Shown here: positions 17,412 to 26,056 of the stretch, one piece after another
How the letters are laid out: each line of letters starts with the position of its first letter
How positions within the stretch are numbered: position 1 is the first letter of the stretch
From: Streptomyces indicus
Lineage (GTDB): Bacteria; Actinomycetota; Actinomycetes; Streptomycetales; Streptomycetaceae
Direction of reading: 5' to 3'
Assembly: GCF_900100315.1 (NCBI RefSeq)
Contig: NZ_FNFF01000001.1
Coordinates: forward strand, 1,302,001 to 1,366,000
DNA length: 64,000 bases
Notes under the pieces: model-generated
Databases searched by the model: none
Told to the model about the DNA's origin: nothing
The model's input: the letters and a program-made list of their open reading frames with translations, nothing else
Translations under genes and position numbers: made by a program

Positions 17412-18246
17412 TCGCGTGCGAGTCCACCGCGCGGCCCAGTGACGCGAACACCTGCGCCGCGACGTCCTCGTGGCGCAGCTCGCGCTCCGGCTCTCCCGGG
17501 GCGATCCCCGGGCCGCGGGCCGCGATCCACGCCGTGGTCTCCCGCGCGGACCGCCCGCCGTGTCCGCCCTCCGGCCGGTGCCCGTGGTCGGTGACCACGA
17601 TGACGGTCCACTCCTCCTCGGCGTACGCGGCGCGGGCGCGCAGGGCGTCGAGCAGCCGGCCGAGGCGGGCGTCGGCGCGGGCCACCGCCTCCTCGTACGC
17701 TGCGCCGCAGCCGAGCAGATGACCGGTCTCGTCCACCGCGCCGAGGTAGACGAAGGAGGCCTCCGGGTCGTCCTCGGTCAGGACGCGCACGGCTTCGCGC
17801 GTGATCGCCTCGTCGGTGGCGTCCCAGGCCTCGACCGTGTCGGCGGGTGCGGCGATGTACGTCGTACGGGACGGGGTGCGGAAGAGCGGGCCGCCGTGCG
17901 CGACCGTGAGCAGCGGCTGCCAGCCCGCGGCGACATAGGTGTGCGCGCCGTGTTCGGCCGTCAGGCGGCTCGCGAAGTCGGGGAAGATGTGCAGCCGGTT
18001 GCCGGAGAAGTCGTTGCCCCACACCGCGTGCTTGTCGATCCGGACGCCGGTGGCGACGGTCGCCCAGCACGGGCCGGACATGGTGGGGGTGCCGGGGTCG
18101 ATGGTGACGGGGGCGAGGAACCCCGCTTCGGCCACGGAGTCGAGGTGCGGGGTCGGCACGGCGGCCAGGGTGTCGAGCGTGACCCCGTCGATCCCGACGA
18201 CCAGGACGCGGCGGCGGGGCTCGGCGGTGCTCTCTTCTGCGGACAT
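17380..18246 (-). CDS. Alkaline phosphatase-fold phosphodiesterase/nucleotide pyrophosphatase-like enzyme
   Basis: The 288-residue protein shows the first metal-site strand VVGIDGVTLDTL (about 15-26), a likely nucleophile region GTPTMSGPCWATVATG (about 52-67) and the late metal motif VTDHGHRPEGGH. This matches type I phosphodiesterase/nucleotide pyrophosphatase members of the alkaline phosphatase superfamily. There is no signal peptide, so it is cytoplasmic. It is the last gene of a minus-strand run after an ABC sugar importer and a hydroxyacid dehydrogenase, 126 bp downstream of the latter. A role in removing phosphate or another ester from an imported sugar is plausible but unproven. The C-terminus WAWSKS is duplicated downstream at DNA level. 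Confidence 0.8.
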   Translation of the reverse strand: MSAEESTAEPRRRVLVVGIDGVTLDTLAAVPTPHLDSVAEAGFLAPVTIDPGTPTMSGPCWATVATGVRIDKHAVWGNDFSGNRLHIFPDFASRLTAEHGAHTYVAAGWQPLLTVAHGGPLFRTPSRTTYIAAPADTVEAWDATDEAITREAVRVLTEDDPEASFVYLGAVDETGHLLGCGAAYEEAVARADARLGRLLDALRARAAYAEEEWTVIVVTDHGHRPEGGHGGRSARETTAWIAARGPGIAPGEPERELRHEDVAAQVFASLGRAVDSHATLDGWAWSKS

Positions 18247-18372
18247 ACGGGTCCCTTCCGGGAGGGGCGGCAGAGGGGGATGCGGCTGAGCGGGGTGCGG
18301 CTGAGGTGTACGGCCGCGGCGGTGCGGGCAGAGGGGGTGCGGCCGCGGGAAGTGCCGGGGACCTCAGGGACC

Positions 18373-19419
18373 TCAGGCCGAGTGCGCCAGCGAGTCCGGG
18401 TCCACCCGGTGGTGGAACGGCAGCCCCGTCGCGTACCGCTGGATCTCGTCGATGGCGGCGTCCGCGAGCCGGTGCAGCTCGCCGCCGATGGAGCCCGCGA
18501 GGTGCGGAGTGAGCAGCACGTTCGGCAGCTCGTACAGGGGCGAGTCGGCGGGCAGGACCTCAGGCTCGGTGTGGTCGAGCACGGCGTGCAGCCGGCCGGC
18601 GCGCAGCTCCTTGGTGAGCGCGTCGGTGTCCACGAGGGAGCCGCGCGCGGTGTTGATCAGGGTCGCACCGTCCGGCATCAGGGAGAGCCGCGCGGCGTCG
18701 AACAGGTGCCGTGTGCCGGGCAGTTCGGGCGCGTGCAGCGAGACGACGTCGCTGCGCAGGCACAGCGCGTCCAGGTCCGAGAGCTCCACGCCGAGCGCGC
18801 GCGCCTCGTCCGCGCCGAGGTACGGGTCGTACATCAGCACGCGCAGGTCGAAGGGCTTCAGCAGCTCCGCGACCCGGCGGCCGATGCGGGATGCGCCCAC
18901 GAGGCCCACCGTGCGCCGGTAGTTGCCGACGCCGGGGAACAGTGAGAGCAGCGAGACGTGCCGGCGGGATTCGCGGTAGGCGCGGGCGCCGTCCAGGACG
19001 CGTTTGTTGGCGAAGAGGATGGCGGCGAGGGTGTACTCGGCCACGGGCAGGGCGTTGGCGGAGGCGGCCGTGGTGACCACGATGCCGCGCTGCCAGCAGG
19101 CGTCGGTGATGTGGTGCTTGACGCTGCCGGCCGCGTGCACGACGGCCTTCAGGCGGGGCATACGCAGCAGGGCGTCGTGGTCCACGCGCGGGCAGCCCCA
19201 GCCGGTGAGCAGCACCTCGGCCTCGCGCAGCCGCCCCTGCACCCCGTCCCCTTCGCGGGAGAAGTCGGTCACGACCAGCGTCGGGTCGAGTTCGGCGACG
19301 CCTTCGAGGCGGCGGAGCGCGTCCGGTCCGAAGACGGCCGCCTTGGTCTCCTCGCTCATCGCGAGGACGGTGCGGGGCCGGGTCGCGGTGCGCTGGACCG
19401 GGGTGGTGGCTGTGGTCAC
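18373..19419 (-). CDS. D-isomer-specific 2-hydroxyacid dehydrogenase family protein
   Basis: The 348-residue protein has an NAD site VGLVGASRIGRRVAELL (GASRIG replaces the common GLGxIG). Catalytic residues are Arg in NTARGSLVD, an acidic residue near DHTEPEVL and His in LTPHLAGS, as in phosphoglycerate/hydroxyacid dehydrogenases. It starts at GTG 19419, overlapping the stop of the upstream permease gene by four bases (GTGA), so it belongs to the ABC importer operon. It probably oxidises or reduces a sugar-derived acid taken up by the importer; the substrate is unknown. Confidence 0.88.
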   Translation of the reverse strand: MTTATTPVQRTATRPRTVLAMSEETKAAVFGPDALRRLEGVAELDPTLVVTDFSREGDGVQGRLREAEVLLTGWGCPRVDHDALLRMPRLKAVVHAAGSVKHHITDACWQRGIVVTTAASANALPVAEYTLAAILFANKRVLDGARAYRESRRHVSLLSLFPGVGNYRRTVGLVGASRIGRRVAELLKPFDLRVLMYDPYLGADEARALGVELSDLDALCLRSDVVSLHAPELPGTRHLFDAARLSLMPDGATLINTARGSLVDTDALTKELRAGRLHAVLDHTEPEVLPADSPLYELPNVLLTPHLAGSIGGELHRLADAAIDEIQRYATGLPFHHRVDPDSLAHSA

Positions 19420-20360
19420 TTGACGGCTCCCGCGGTCAGGCCCGAGCGCCAGAAGCGCTGGAGGCCGAGGAAGGCGAGGATCAGCGGGACGACGGCGACG
19501 AGCGCACCGATGATCACCAGGGGGTAGAGCTCGGGCTGCTGGTAGACGTTCTTCATCCAGGCGTACAGGCCGAGGTTGACCGGGTAGAGCTGCTCGTCGC
19601 TGAGCATCATCAGGGCGCCGTAGAAGTTGTTCCAGGAGGCTGTGAACGAGAACAGGAAGATGGTCATGAAGCCCGGTGCGAGCATCGGCAGGGACACCGA
19701 GCGGAAGGTGCGCAGTTCGCCGGCGCCGTCCATGCGGGCGGCCTCGAGGACCTCGCCGGGGACGTAGCCCTCGGAGAAGACGCGGGCGAGGTAGACACCG
19801 AAGGGGTTGACCAGGCTGGGCACGAGCACGGCCCAGTAGGTGTTGGTGAGGCCGACCTCGGAGAACAGCAGGTACAGCGGGAGCGTGGTGACCGTGGCGG
19901 GCACGAGGATGCCGACCAGGATCAGGCCGAACAGCTTCTCCTTGCCGCGGAACCGGTACTTGTCGAAGGCGTAGCCGCAGGCCACCGAGATGAGCGTGGA
20001 CAGGAGCGAGCCGACGACGGTGTAGAGCACCGTGTTGCCGAGCCAGCGGGCGTAGATGCCGTCGTTGTACGCGAACAGGGCCTGGAGGTTGGCGACGAGG
20101 TTGAGGTCGCCGAGCGCGAACGGGTTGGTGGCGAACAGGTCCCGGTAGTTCTTGGTGGAGGCGATGACCAGCCAGGTCAGCGGCATCAGGGTGTAGAGCG
20201 CGAAGACGACGAGGACGGCGTGGACGGCGGCCTTTGAGGTGAACTGCCGTGGACGGCGGGCGCGTTGTCCCCTGGCCGGCGCGTATGCCCGCTTGCGGGC
20301 CGCGGGGATCTCGGCGGCCTGCGGCGTGCGGGCCGCGCGGGGTGTGGTGTGCGTACTCAT
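19416..20360 (-). CDS. ABC sugar importer permease (MalG type)
   Basis: The 314-residue inner-membrane protein has six predicted helices and the EAA loop EAARMDGAGELRTFRSVSLP (about 208-227) that contacts the ATPase. The N-terminal 40 residues are a basic cytoplasmic tail. It overlaps the upstream permease gene by four bases at its start and the dehydrogenase gene by four at its end. No ATPase gene is nearby, as usual for streptomycete CUT1 importers, which share a multitask ATPase such as MsiK. Confidence 0.93.
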   Translation of the reverse strand: MSTHTTPRAARTPQAAEIPAARKRAYAPARGQRARRPRQFTSKAAVHAVLVVFALYTLMPLTWLVIASTKNYRDLFATNPFALGDLNLVANLQALFAYNDGIYARWLGNTVLYTVVGSLLSTLISVACGYAFDKYRFRGKEKLFGLILVGILVPATVTTLPLYLLFSEVGLTNTYWAVLVPSLVNPFGVYLARVFSEGYVPGEVLEAARMDGAGELRTFRSVSLPMLAPGFMTIFLFSFTASWNNFYGALMMLSDEQLYPVNLGLYAWMKNVYQQPELYPLVIIGALVAVVPLILAFLGLQRFWRSGLTAGAVK

Positions 20361-21301
20361 GCGGCCTTCCAGCGGTTGCCGAGCTTGGTGACGACGTAGG
20401 AGAGGACACCGGCGACGACGGCCAGCAGCAGCGAGGCGGCCGCGGCCTGTCCGTAGTCACGGTTCTCGAAGGCCTGCGCGAAGATGTACATGGTCGGCGA
20501 CCAGTCGGTGCCGAGTTCGGCGGCGCGCAGCTGGATCAGCTTGGGTGCGTCGAAGAGCTGGATGGCGCCGACGATGGTGAAGAGCAGGGTGAGCACGACC
20601 GTGGAGCGGATCATCGGGATCTTCACCTGGAGTGCGGTGCGCCAGGCGCCCGCGCCGTCCACCGTGGCGGCCTCCAGGGTCTCGCGCGGGATGGCCTGCA
20701 GACCCGCGTAGAAAATGATCATGTTGTAGCCGATCCACTGCCACGCCGAGACGTTGACGATGGAGAAGAACGCCTCGTCCTTGCCGAAGAAGTTCCAGTC
20801 GGAGCCGAGCGTGGCGAGGGTGTCGGTGAGCGGGCTGAGGCCCGGGGTGTAGAGGTACAGCCAGATCAGCGAGGCGATCAGGCCGGGCACGGCGTGCGGC
20901 AGGTAGTACGCGATCTGGAAGAAGCGCTTGGCGCGGGTGAGGGCGCTGTCCACGAGCAGGGCCAGGCCGAGCGCGGCCCCGATCATCACCGGGATGTAGA
21001 CCGCGCAGTAGAGCGCGATGTGGCCGAAGGAGGCGAGGAAGCGCTCGTCGGCGAGGGTCTCGGTGAAGTTGCCGAGGCCCACGAACAGCCGCTCGGTGCC
21101 GCCGAATCCGAGGCCGGAGGACTGCTCGCGATACAGGCTCATGTAGGCCGCGTAGCCGATCGGGGCCAGGGTCACGAGCGCGAACAGGACGAAGAACGGA
21201 ACCATGAACAGGGCGGCTGCGCCCCGTTCGTTGCGCCGGTTCCCGCCGGCACGGGCCGCCGGTGTGCGGCTCTTGGCTGGGGTGGTGAGCGGTACGGCCA
21301 C
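20357..21301 (-). CDS. ABC sugar importer permease (MalF type)
   Basis: The 314-residue protein has six hydrophobic helices and the EAA motif EAATVDGAGAWRTALQVKIP. It pairs with the MalG-type permease with which it overlaps by four bases, and it follows the binding-protein gene by 69 bp. Together they form the membrane channel of a CUT1 oligosaccharide importer. Operators upstream of the binding-protein gene would control all three. Confidence 0.93.
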   Translation of the reverse strand: MAVPLTTPAKSRTPAARAGGNRRNERGAAALFMVPFFVLFALVTLAPIGYAAYMSLYREQSSGLGFGGTERLFVGLGNFTETLADERFLASFGHIALYCAVYIPVMIGAALGLALLVDSALTRAKRFFQIAYYLPHAVPGLIASLIWLYLYTPGLSPLTDTLATLGSDWNFFGKDEAFFSIVNVSAWQWIGYNMIIFYAGLQAIPRETLEAATVDGAGAWRTALQVKIPMIRSTVVLTLLFTIVGAIQLFDAPKLIQLRAAELGTDWSPTMYIFAQAFENRDYGQAAAASLLLAVVAGVLSYVVTKLGNRWKAA

Positions 21302-21370
21302 CGGTGGGCTCCTTGGGTTCGTGGTACGCCGCGGCGGCTGCCGCCCGGCGGGCGGCAGCCCCTTCGGCCG

Positions 21371-22678
21371 TTACTCCGCGAGCTTGAGACCGCGGTCCTT
21401 GATCGCCTTCTCGGCGGCCGCCTGGCCCAGGTCGAGCGCCTTGGTGTGGTCGGCACCGGAGGTGCCCTGGGCGGAGACGACGGCGCCGTTCACCGGGCCC
21501 CAGGTCCAGCCGGGCACGATGGAGTCGGCGGCCTGGCCGGCGAGGGCGTACACGTCCTGGCCGTTGAAGTACGAGGTGTCGAACTCCTTGGCCGCGACGG
21601 CGCGCATCTCCTCGTTGGCGGGGAGCGCGCTGGACGGGGTCTTCTGGGACTTGATCCGGGCGGTCATCGCCTCGGGGTTCGTGGTGACCCACTCGATGAA
21701 CTCGGCCGCGGCCTCGGTGTCGCTGCCCTTGGGCGCGATGAACGAGGTGCCGCCGTACATGCCGGTGGCCGGCTTGCCGTCCCAGGTCGGGACCGGGGCG
21801 ACGGCCCACTTGCCCTTGGCGTCGGGGTAGCTGACGGGGAAGCTGCCCGCGCTCCAGGCCGCGCCGATGATGGTGGCGGTCTTGCCGGTGGCGCGCTCCT
21901 TCTGCTCGCCCTCGCCCCACAGCGGGGTCTTGGAGGCGAGTCCGTCCTTGAGGAGGTCGTCCCAGTACGTGGCCACCTTCTTGGAGGCGGCGTCGGTCAT
22001 GTCGACCTTCCAGGCGTCGCCCGAGGTGCCGTACCACTTGGCGCCGGCCTGCCAGGACAGGCCCGCGAGGAGCGCCGGGTCGCCGCCGCCGAAGTTGGTG
22101 ATCTTCACCGAGGGGTCGGCCTTGGTGATCTTCTCGGCGGCCGCGCGGTACTCGTCCCAGGTCTTGGGGACCGCGACCTTGTGCTTCTCGAAGATGTCCT
22201 TGCGGTAGAACATCTCGATCGGCGTGACGTCGAAGGGCACGGCCCAGGTCTTGCCGCCCAGGTTGACCAGGGAGTTGATGTTCTCCGGGAACTTCTCCTT
22301 TACCAGGGCGCCCGAGGCGCCGGACAGGTCCTCGAGGCTTCCGGCGCTGGCGAACTCGGGGAGCATCGAGTAGTCCATCGTGGCCACGTCCGGCGCGTTG
22401 CCGGCCTTGATGGCGTTGGTCAGCTTCTGCACGCCCTCCGGCCCCGACGGGACGAGACCGAACGTGACCTTGATGTCCTTCTGGCTCTTGTTGAAGGCGT
22501 CGACGGTCTCCTTGGCGCCGGCGGTGGCCGACCAGTAGGTGATCTCGACCGGCTTGCCGCCGTCGGACCCCGCCTTGCCCGAGTCCCTGTCGTCACCGCC
22601 GCAGGCGGTGGCGAACAGGGACAGGGAGGCGATCGATGCAGTCAGGGCTATGCGGGCGGTACGGGAAGTGCGCGACAT
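21371..22678 (-). CDS. ABC sugar importer solute-binding lipoprotein
   Basis: The 435-residue family 1 extracellular binding protein has a lipobox (LFATACGG) with acylated Cys26 and an N-terminal lobe starting VEITYWSATAGAKETVDAFN. Conserved binding-protein elements such as IEMFYRKDIFEKHKVAVPKT follow. It captures an oligosaccharide outside the membrane for the two downstream permeases. Upstream lie a promoter (TTGACG, 17 bp, AATGAT) and an operator-like site shared with PL8 and regulator genes, which suggests the cargo is a lyase product such as an unsaturated uronic oligosaccharide. That cargo assignment is inference. Confidence 0.92.
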   Translation of the reverse strand: MSRTSRTARIALTASIASLSLFATACGGDDRDSGKAGSDGGKPVEITYWSATAGAKETVDAFNKSQKDIKVTFGLVPSGPEGVQKLTNAIKAGNAPDVATMDYSMLPEFASAGSLEDLSGASGALVKEKFPENINSLVNLGGKTWAVPFDVTPIEMFYRKDIFEKHKVAVPKTWDEYRAAAEKITKADPSVKITNFGGGDPALLAGLSWQAGAKWYGTSGDAWKVDMTDAASKKVATYWDDLLKDGLASKTPLWGEGEQKERATGKTATIIGAAWSAGSFPVSYPDAKGKWAVAPVPTWDGKPATGMYGGTSFIAPKGSDTEAAAEFIEWVTTNPEAMTARIKSQKTPSSALPANEEMRAVAAKEFDTSYFNGQDVYALAGQAADSIVPGWTWGPVNGAVVSAQGTSGADHTKALDLGQAAAEKAIKDRGLKLAE

Positions 22679-22776
22679 GGCACGGCTCCTACGAGACCTC
22701 GAACTGCGATACGGCAGGGCTCAACTGCCTTGCGCAGCTACGGAAAGAACTGCTGAGGAAGGGCTGAACAGGAGCC

Positions 22777-22835
22777 ATCATTTGGGTCCGACCGATCACC
22801 GTCAAGAGCGAACGACCAACTCAATCGAAACGATC
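22777..22835 (-). promoter_or_regulatory. Promoter and operator-like site of the ABC operon
   Basis: On the minus strand TTGACG (22800-22805) and AATGAT (22777-22782) are separated by 17 bp. AATCGAAACGATC (plus-strand reading, 22823-22835) lies 17 bp upstream of the -35 and belongs to the GATCRAAACGRTC group. The position upstream of -35 would suit activation or DNA looping. Confidence 0.6.
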
Positions 22836-22863
22836 GGCAAGTTGAGCGTCCGATCGCCCGACT

Positions 22864-24003
22864 TCAGCCCTTCCCCCCCGCTTCGTCCTCCGACGAGGCG
22901 CGCTCCAGCCGGGAGCCGCACGAGGCCCGCACCCTCAACTCGGGCAGCAGGTCGATGTGTTGGCGGGGCCCGGGGTCGGCCCCGGGGTCCGCGGTGAGCC
23001 GGGCGAGCAGCAGCTCGGCGGCGCGTGCGCCCACCTCGCGCTTGGCCGGCCCGACCGCCGTCAGCGGCTGGTCGGCGAGGCCTGCCACCTCGTCGTCGTA
23101 CGCGACCACGGCCAGGTCCTCGGGGACGCGGATGCCGCGCGCCTGCAACCGCGGGATCAAGGTGAGGGCGTCGGTGTCGCTGTGGATGAGCGCGGCCGTG
23201 ACCCCGTGGTCGTCGATCAGCTCGCAGAGATAGCCGAAAGCGCGGTCGAAGTGCTCGCCGTGGTGGAGCGCGGATTCCTGCTCGAACGGCAGGTCGGGCA
23301 GCCGGTCGAGGCCGAGCGCTTCGACCGCCGCCGCGTGCCCGAACTTCAGATGGCGGGCCGTCGGCGAGTTCCGCAGCACGAGCCCGACCGATCGGTGGCC
23401 GAGCGAGACGAGATGGCGCACGGCCTCGGCGGCTCCGTGTCCGTGGTCGGAGCGGACCCGGTCGAGGGCCGCGGCGGGGTGCCCGTGCGGGGCCCAGCGC
23501 TCCATCAGGACGGTGGGCACGCCGAAGTCGGCCACCCAGGCGCCCTCGGTCCCGCGCGGGGCGCCCTCGTCCCAGGTCGGTGTGATCAGGAGGCCGTCGA
23601 CGCCCGCCGCGATCAGCCGCTTCGCCTGCTCGACGTCCTCGCCTGGCAGGTAGTTGGTGATGCCGATGGTGATCCGCGCGCCGTGCGCCTCCACCACCTC
23701 CCGTACGCCGCGCACCACTTCGGGGTAGTAATAGTTGTTCGTCGGCACGACCAGGCCGATCACCAGGCCCTCGGCGTCGGCCGCGGCGGCCTGCCGGGGG
23801 GCCTGCTCGGCGGCGCCGCCCGGCCAGACCACCGCCCCGTGCATCCGCTGGATCTTGCCCTGTGCGGCGAGCGTCTCGACGTCGCGACGCAGGGTCACCG
23901 GGGAGACCCCGAGTGCCTGGGCGAGTTCGGCCACGCGGATGCTGCCGCGCTCACGGACGAGTTCGAGCACGCGTTCATGGCGCTGGTCTACGTGGAGTCG
24001 CAT
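22864..24003 (-). CDS. Transcriptional regulator with DeoR-type HTH and LacI-type sensor domain
   Basis: The 379-residue protein has an N-terminal DeoR winged helix (VLELVRERGSIRVAELAQAL, then SPVTLRRDVETLAAQGKIQR, about 13-58). From about 80 it continues as a periplasmic-binding-protein-like domain (IGLVVPTNNYYYPEVVRGVR, later VAVVAYDDEVAGLADQPLTA) of the LacI/GalR type. DeoR proteins normally carry a phosphosugar-binding C-terminus, so this is the hybrid class found mostly in actinobacteria. It is directly upstream of an ABC sugar operon on the same strand. GATCAAAACGATC lies 56 bp upstream of its own start and variants lie before its likely targets, suggesting autoregulation. The ligand is unknown. 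Confidence 0.9.
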   Translation of the reverse strand: MRLHVDQRHERVLELVRERGSIRVAELAQALGVSPVTLRRDVETLAAQGKIQRMHGAVVWPGGAAEQAPRQAAAADAEGLVIGLVVPTNNYYYPEVVRGVREVVEAHGARITIGITNYLPGEDVEQAKRLIAAGVDGLLITPTWDEGAPRGTEGAWVADFGVPTVLMERWAPHGHPAAALDRVRSDHGHGAAEAVRHLVSLGHRSVGLVLRNSPTARHLKFGHAAAVEALGLDRLPDLPFEQESALHHGEHFDRAFGYLCELIDDHGVTAALIHSDTDALTLIPRLQARGIRVPEDLAVVAYDDEVAGLADQPLTAVGPAKREVGARAAELLLARLTADPGADPGPRQHIDLLPELRVRASCGSRLERASSEDEAGGKG

Positions 24004-24058
24004 CGGTTCCCCCTGAGTTGCGGCCGGGCAGGACGACGTAAGCGTATCGATCGCTTCC

Positions 24059-24071
24059 GATCAAAACGATC
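24059..24071. promoter_or_regulatory. Autoregulatory operator candidate
   Basis: GATCAAAACGATC, 56 bp upstream of the DeoR/LacI-hybrid regulator start, matches sites at 1106, 14885 and 22823 with one to three differences. An overlapping inverted repeat AAGCG-N7-CGCTT lies just before it (24040-24056). Confidence 0.55.
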
Positions 24072-24162
24072 CCCCAGGGCAAGATCGCACCAACTGCTGC
24101 CGGACTACTGCCGTCCCGTTTGCCCGTCGGCCGCCCGGTTCCTCCCGTATGGACCCAAAACG

Positions 24163-24203
24163 CCGTGGCGGCCGGGCACTTGAGAAGTGCCCGGCCGCCA
24201 CGG
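24163..24203. terminator. Strong hairpin terminator of the nucleobase permease gene
   Basis: A perfect 19-bp stem (24163-24181 with 24185-24203) and GAG loop are followed, on the minus strand, by GTTTTGGG. It ends the permease transcript before the divergent regulator promoter. Confidence 0.9.
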
Positions 24204-24269
24204 CCGTACTGAGGTGCGGGCGTACGCCCTGGTCAGCCCCGCGCCAGTGCGCGGAGCCCGGAGCCTGCG

Positions 24270-25727
24270 CTAGTGCGCCGAGGCCGGAGCCCGCGTCTCC
24301 GAGAGGGTCTCGCCCGCCTCCATGGGGTGGGCCACCTCGGCGGCGTCCCGGCGTTCCTTGCCGGTGTGGTTGAAGACGAGGTTGAGCAGGACGGCCGCCA
24401 CACAGCCGGTGGAGATGCCCGAGTCCAGGATGATCATCGCGGTCTCGGGGAACGCGTGGTAGAACTCCGGGGCCGCGATCGGGATCAGGCCGACGGCCAG
24501 CGCTACGGCCACGATGAGGATGTTGTTGTCCTTCTCCAGGCCGGCCTTGGCGAGCGTCTGGATACCGGAGGCCGCGACGGAACCGAAGAGGACCACGCCC
24601 GCACCGCCGAGCACCGGCCGGGGCACGGTGGCGATCAGGGAGGCCGCCACCGGCATCAGACCGATCAGGATCAGGAAGCCGCCGCCCACCGCGACCACGA
24701 ACCGCGAGCGGATCTTCGTCATCGCGACCAGGCCGACGTTCTGCGCGAACGCGCTGCACATGAAGCCGTTGAACAGCGGGGAGATCGCGGAGCCGAGGGT
24801 GTCGGCGCGCAGACCGGCGGCGATGGTCTTCTCGTCGGCCGGCTTCTCGACGATCTGGCCGAGCGCGAGCATGTCCGCGGTGGACTCGGTCATCGACACG
24901 ATCATGACGACCACCATCGACACGATGGCCGCTGCGGCGAACTGCGGGGCGCCGAAGTGGAACGGTGTCGGGAAGCCGATGATGTCCGCCTCACCGATGG
25001 CACTGAAGTCGGTGACGCCGAAGGGGATCGCGATGACGGTGCCGACGACGAGGCCGAGCAGGACGGCGATCTGCTTGACGAACCCGCTGGTGAAGCGGCG
25101 TATGAGCAGCACGATGACCAGGGATATGCCCGCGAGGGCCAGGTACTTGGTCGAACCGTAGTCGTCCGCCGCGGGGTTGGGCCCCTGCGCCCAGCCGAAC
25201 GCGACGGGCATCAGCGAGACGCCGATCAGAGTGATCACGGTGCCGGTGACGACCGGCGGGAAGAAGCGGACCAGCTTCGAGAAGAACGGGGCGGCCAGGA
25301 AGCCGAGCAGACCCGCGACGATGATCGCGCCGAAAATGATCGGCAGCGCGTCGTCCTTGTCCTTCGTCTGGTCGACGATGGCCAGCATCGGCGCGACACC
25401 GGCGAAGGTCACGCCGTTGACGAACGGCAGCCGGGCGCCGACCTTCCAGAAGCCGAGCGTCTGGAGCAGGGTGGCGATTCCCGCAGTGAAGAGGGAGGCG
25501 CCGGTCAGGAAGGTGAGCTCCTTCGCGGAGAGCCCGACGGCGGCTCCCACGATGAGCGGCGGGGCGACGACGCCCGCGTACATAGCGGCTACGTGCTGCA
25601 AGCCGCTCGTCATCATCTTGAGAGGCGGAAGCTTCTCGTCGACCGGGTGCTTTTCGGGCATCTGGTCGCGGACGCTTTCGTCCTCTGGCACGGCGACTGC
25701 TTTGCGAACCCTGGGCGTTGCTGCCAC
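24270..25727 (-). CDS. NCS2-family nucleobase (xanthine/uracil/urate-type) permease
   Basis: The 485-residue membrane protein has about 12-14 helices and the NCS2 signature around FAQNVGLVAMTKIRSR. This family imports xanthine, uric acid or uracil with a cation. Location next to 8-oxoguanine deaminase-like and uricase genes favours a purine such as urate or xanthine. It has its own upstream region with GTGCA repeats, separated from the deaminase gene by hairpins, so it is a separate transcript. Specificity within the family cannot be set from sequence. Confidence 0.92.
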   Translation of the reverse strand: MAATPRVRKAVAVPEDESVRDQMPEKHPVDEKLPPLKMMTSGLQHVAAMYAGVVAPPLIVGAAVGLSAKELTFLTGASLFTAGIATLLQTLGFWKVGARLPFVNGVTFAGVAPMLAIVDQTKDKDDALPIIFGAIIVAGLLGFLAAPFFSKLVRFFPPVVTGTVITLIGVSLMPVAFGWAQGPNPAADDYGSTKYLALAGISLVIVLLIRRFTSGFVKQIAVLLGLVVGTVIAIPFGVTDFSAIGEADIIGFPTPFHFGAPQFAAAAIVSMVVVMIVSMTESTADMLALGQIVEKPADEKTIAAGLRADTLGSAISPLFNGFMCSAFAQNVGLVAMTKIRSRFVVAVGGGFLILIGLMPVAASLIATVPRPVLGGAGVVLFGSVAASGIQTLAKAGLEKDNNILIVAVALAVGLIPIAAPEFYHAFPETAMIILDSGISTGCVAAVLLNLVFNHTGKERRDAAEVAHPMEAGETLSETRAPASAH

Positions 25728-25790
25728 GGCGGTTCCTCCGGTCGGTTAACGCGTCGCCAGCGACGCGGGTGTCTTGGAGGTCGTACAGAT

Positions 25791-25830
25791 GGTGCAAACG
25801 TGCAAGTGGTGCAGAGGTGCAGGTGGTGCT
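25791..25830. promoter_or_regulatory. GTGCA repeat cluster upstream of the permease gene
   Basis: GTGCA occurs at 25792, 25800, 25809 and 25817 with a variant GTGCT at 25826, alternating 8 and 9 bp. It reads as a 17-bp unit GGTGCAAACGTGCAAGT followed by GGTGCAGAGGTGCAGGT. GTGCAAACG also occurs upstream of the deaminase gene (27513-27521). It is a candidate operator for a purine-responsive regulator. Confidence 0.45.
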
Positions 25831-25905
25831 GTTCGTACGCGCTATGAAGTTGTCGGGCAGCGATGTGCGGTCGCCTTGCCACGAGGGGTTCGGACGGTCA
25901 CCGAT

Positions 25906-25943
25906 CCGGTGGGCGCGGACGCATGGGCCTCCGCGCCCACCGG
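25906..25943 (-). terminator. Hairpin distal to the deaminase gene
   Basis: A 14-bp perfect stem CCGGTGGGCGCGGA (25906-25919) pairs with 25930-25943 and has a 10-base loop. Confidence 0.65.
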
Positions 25944-25951
25944 TGTCGGCT

Positions 25952-25978
25952 GCCGTGGACCCCGCTCGGGTCCACGGC
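25952..25978 (-). terminator. Hairpin terminator of the deaminase gene
   Basis: An 11-bp perfect stem GCCGTGGACCC (25952-25962) pairs with GGGTCCACGGC (25968-25978) and has a 5-base loop, 79 bp after the deaminase stop. Confidence 0.7.
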
Positions 25979-26056
25979 GACCGGTCGAGGGCCGTCCCCC
26001 CCGACCGGACTCCTTGGGCCGGCCGCTCCGCCGCGGCGGAGTGCCGGCGTGCCGGG

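Larger units (their letters stand above)
25728..26056. other. Intergenic region with permease control region and deaminase terminators
   Basis: There is no gene in these 329 bp. The half next to the permease holds GTGCA repeats (25791-25830). The half next to the deaminase gene holds two stem-loops at 25906-25943 and 25952-25978 and a short palindrome TCCGCCGCGGCGGA near 26027. Confidence 0.6.

Noticed and set aside
17345..18070. Alternative minus-strand frame ending in RAWSKS
   Set aside because: Out of frame with the phosphodiesterase; the matching end is only due to the 35-bp duplication.
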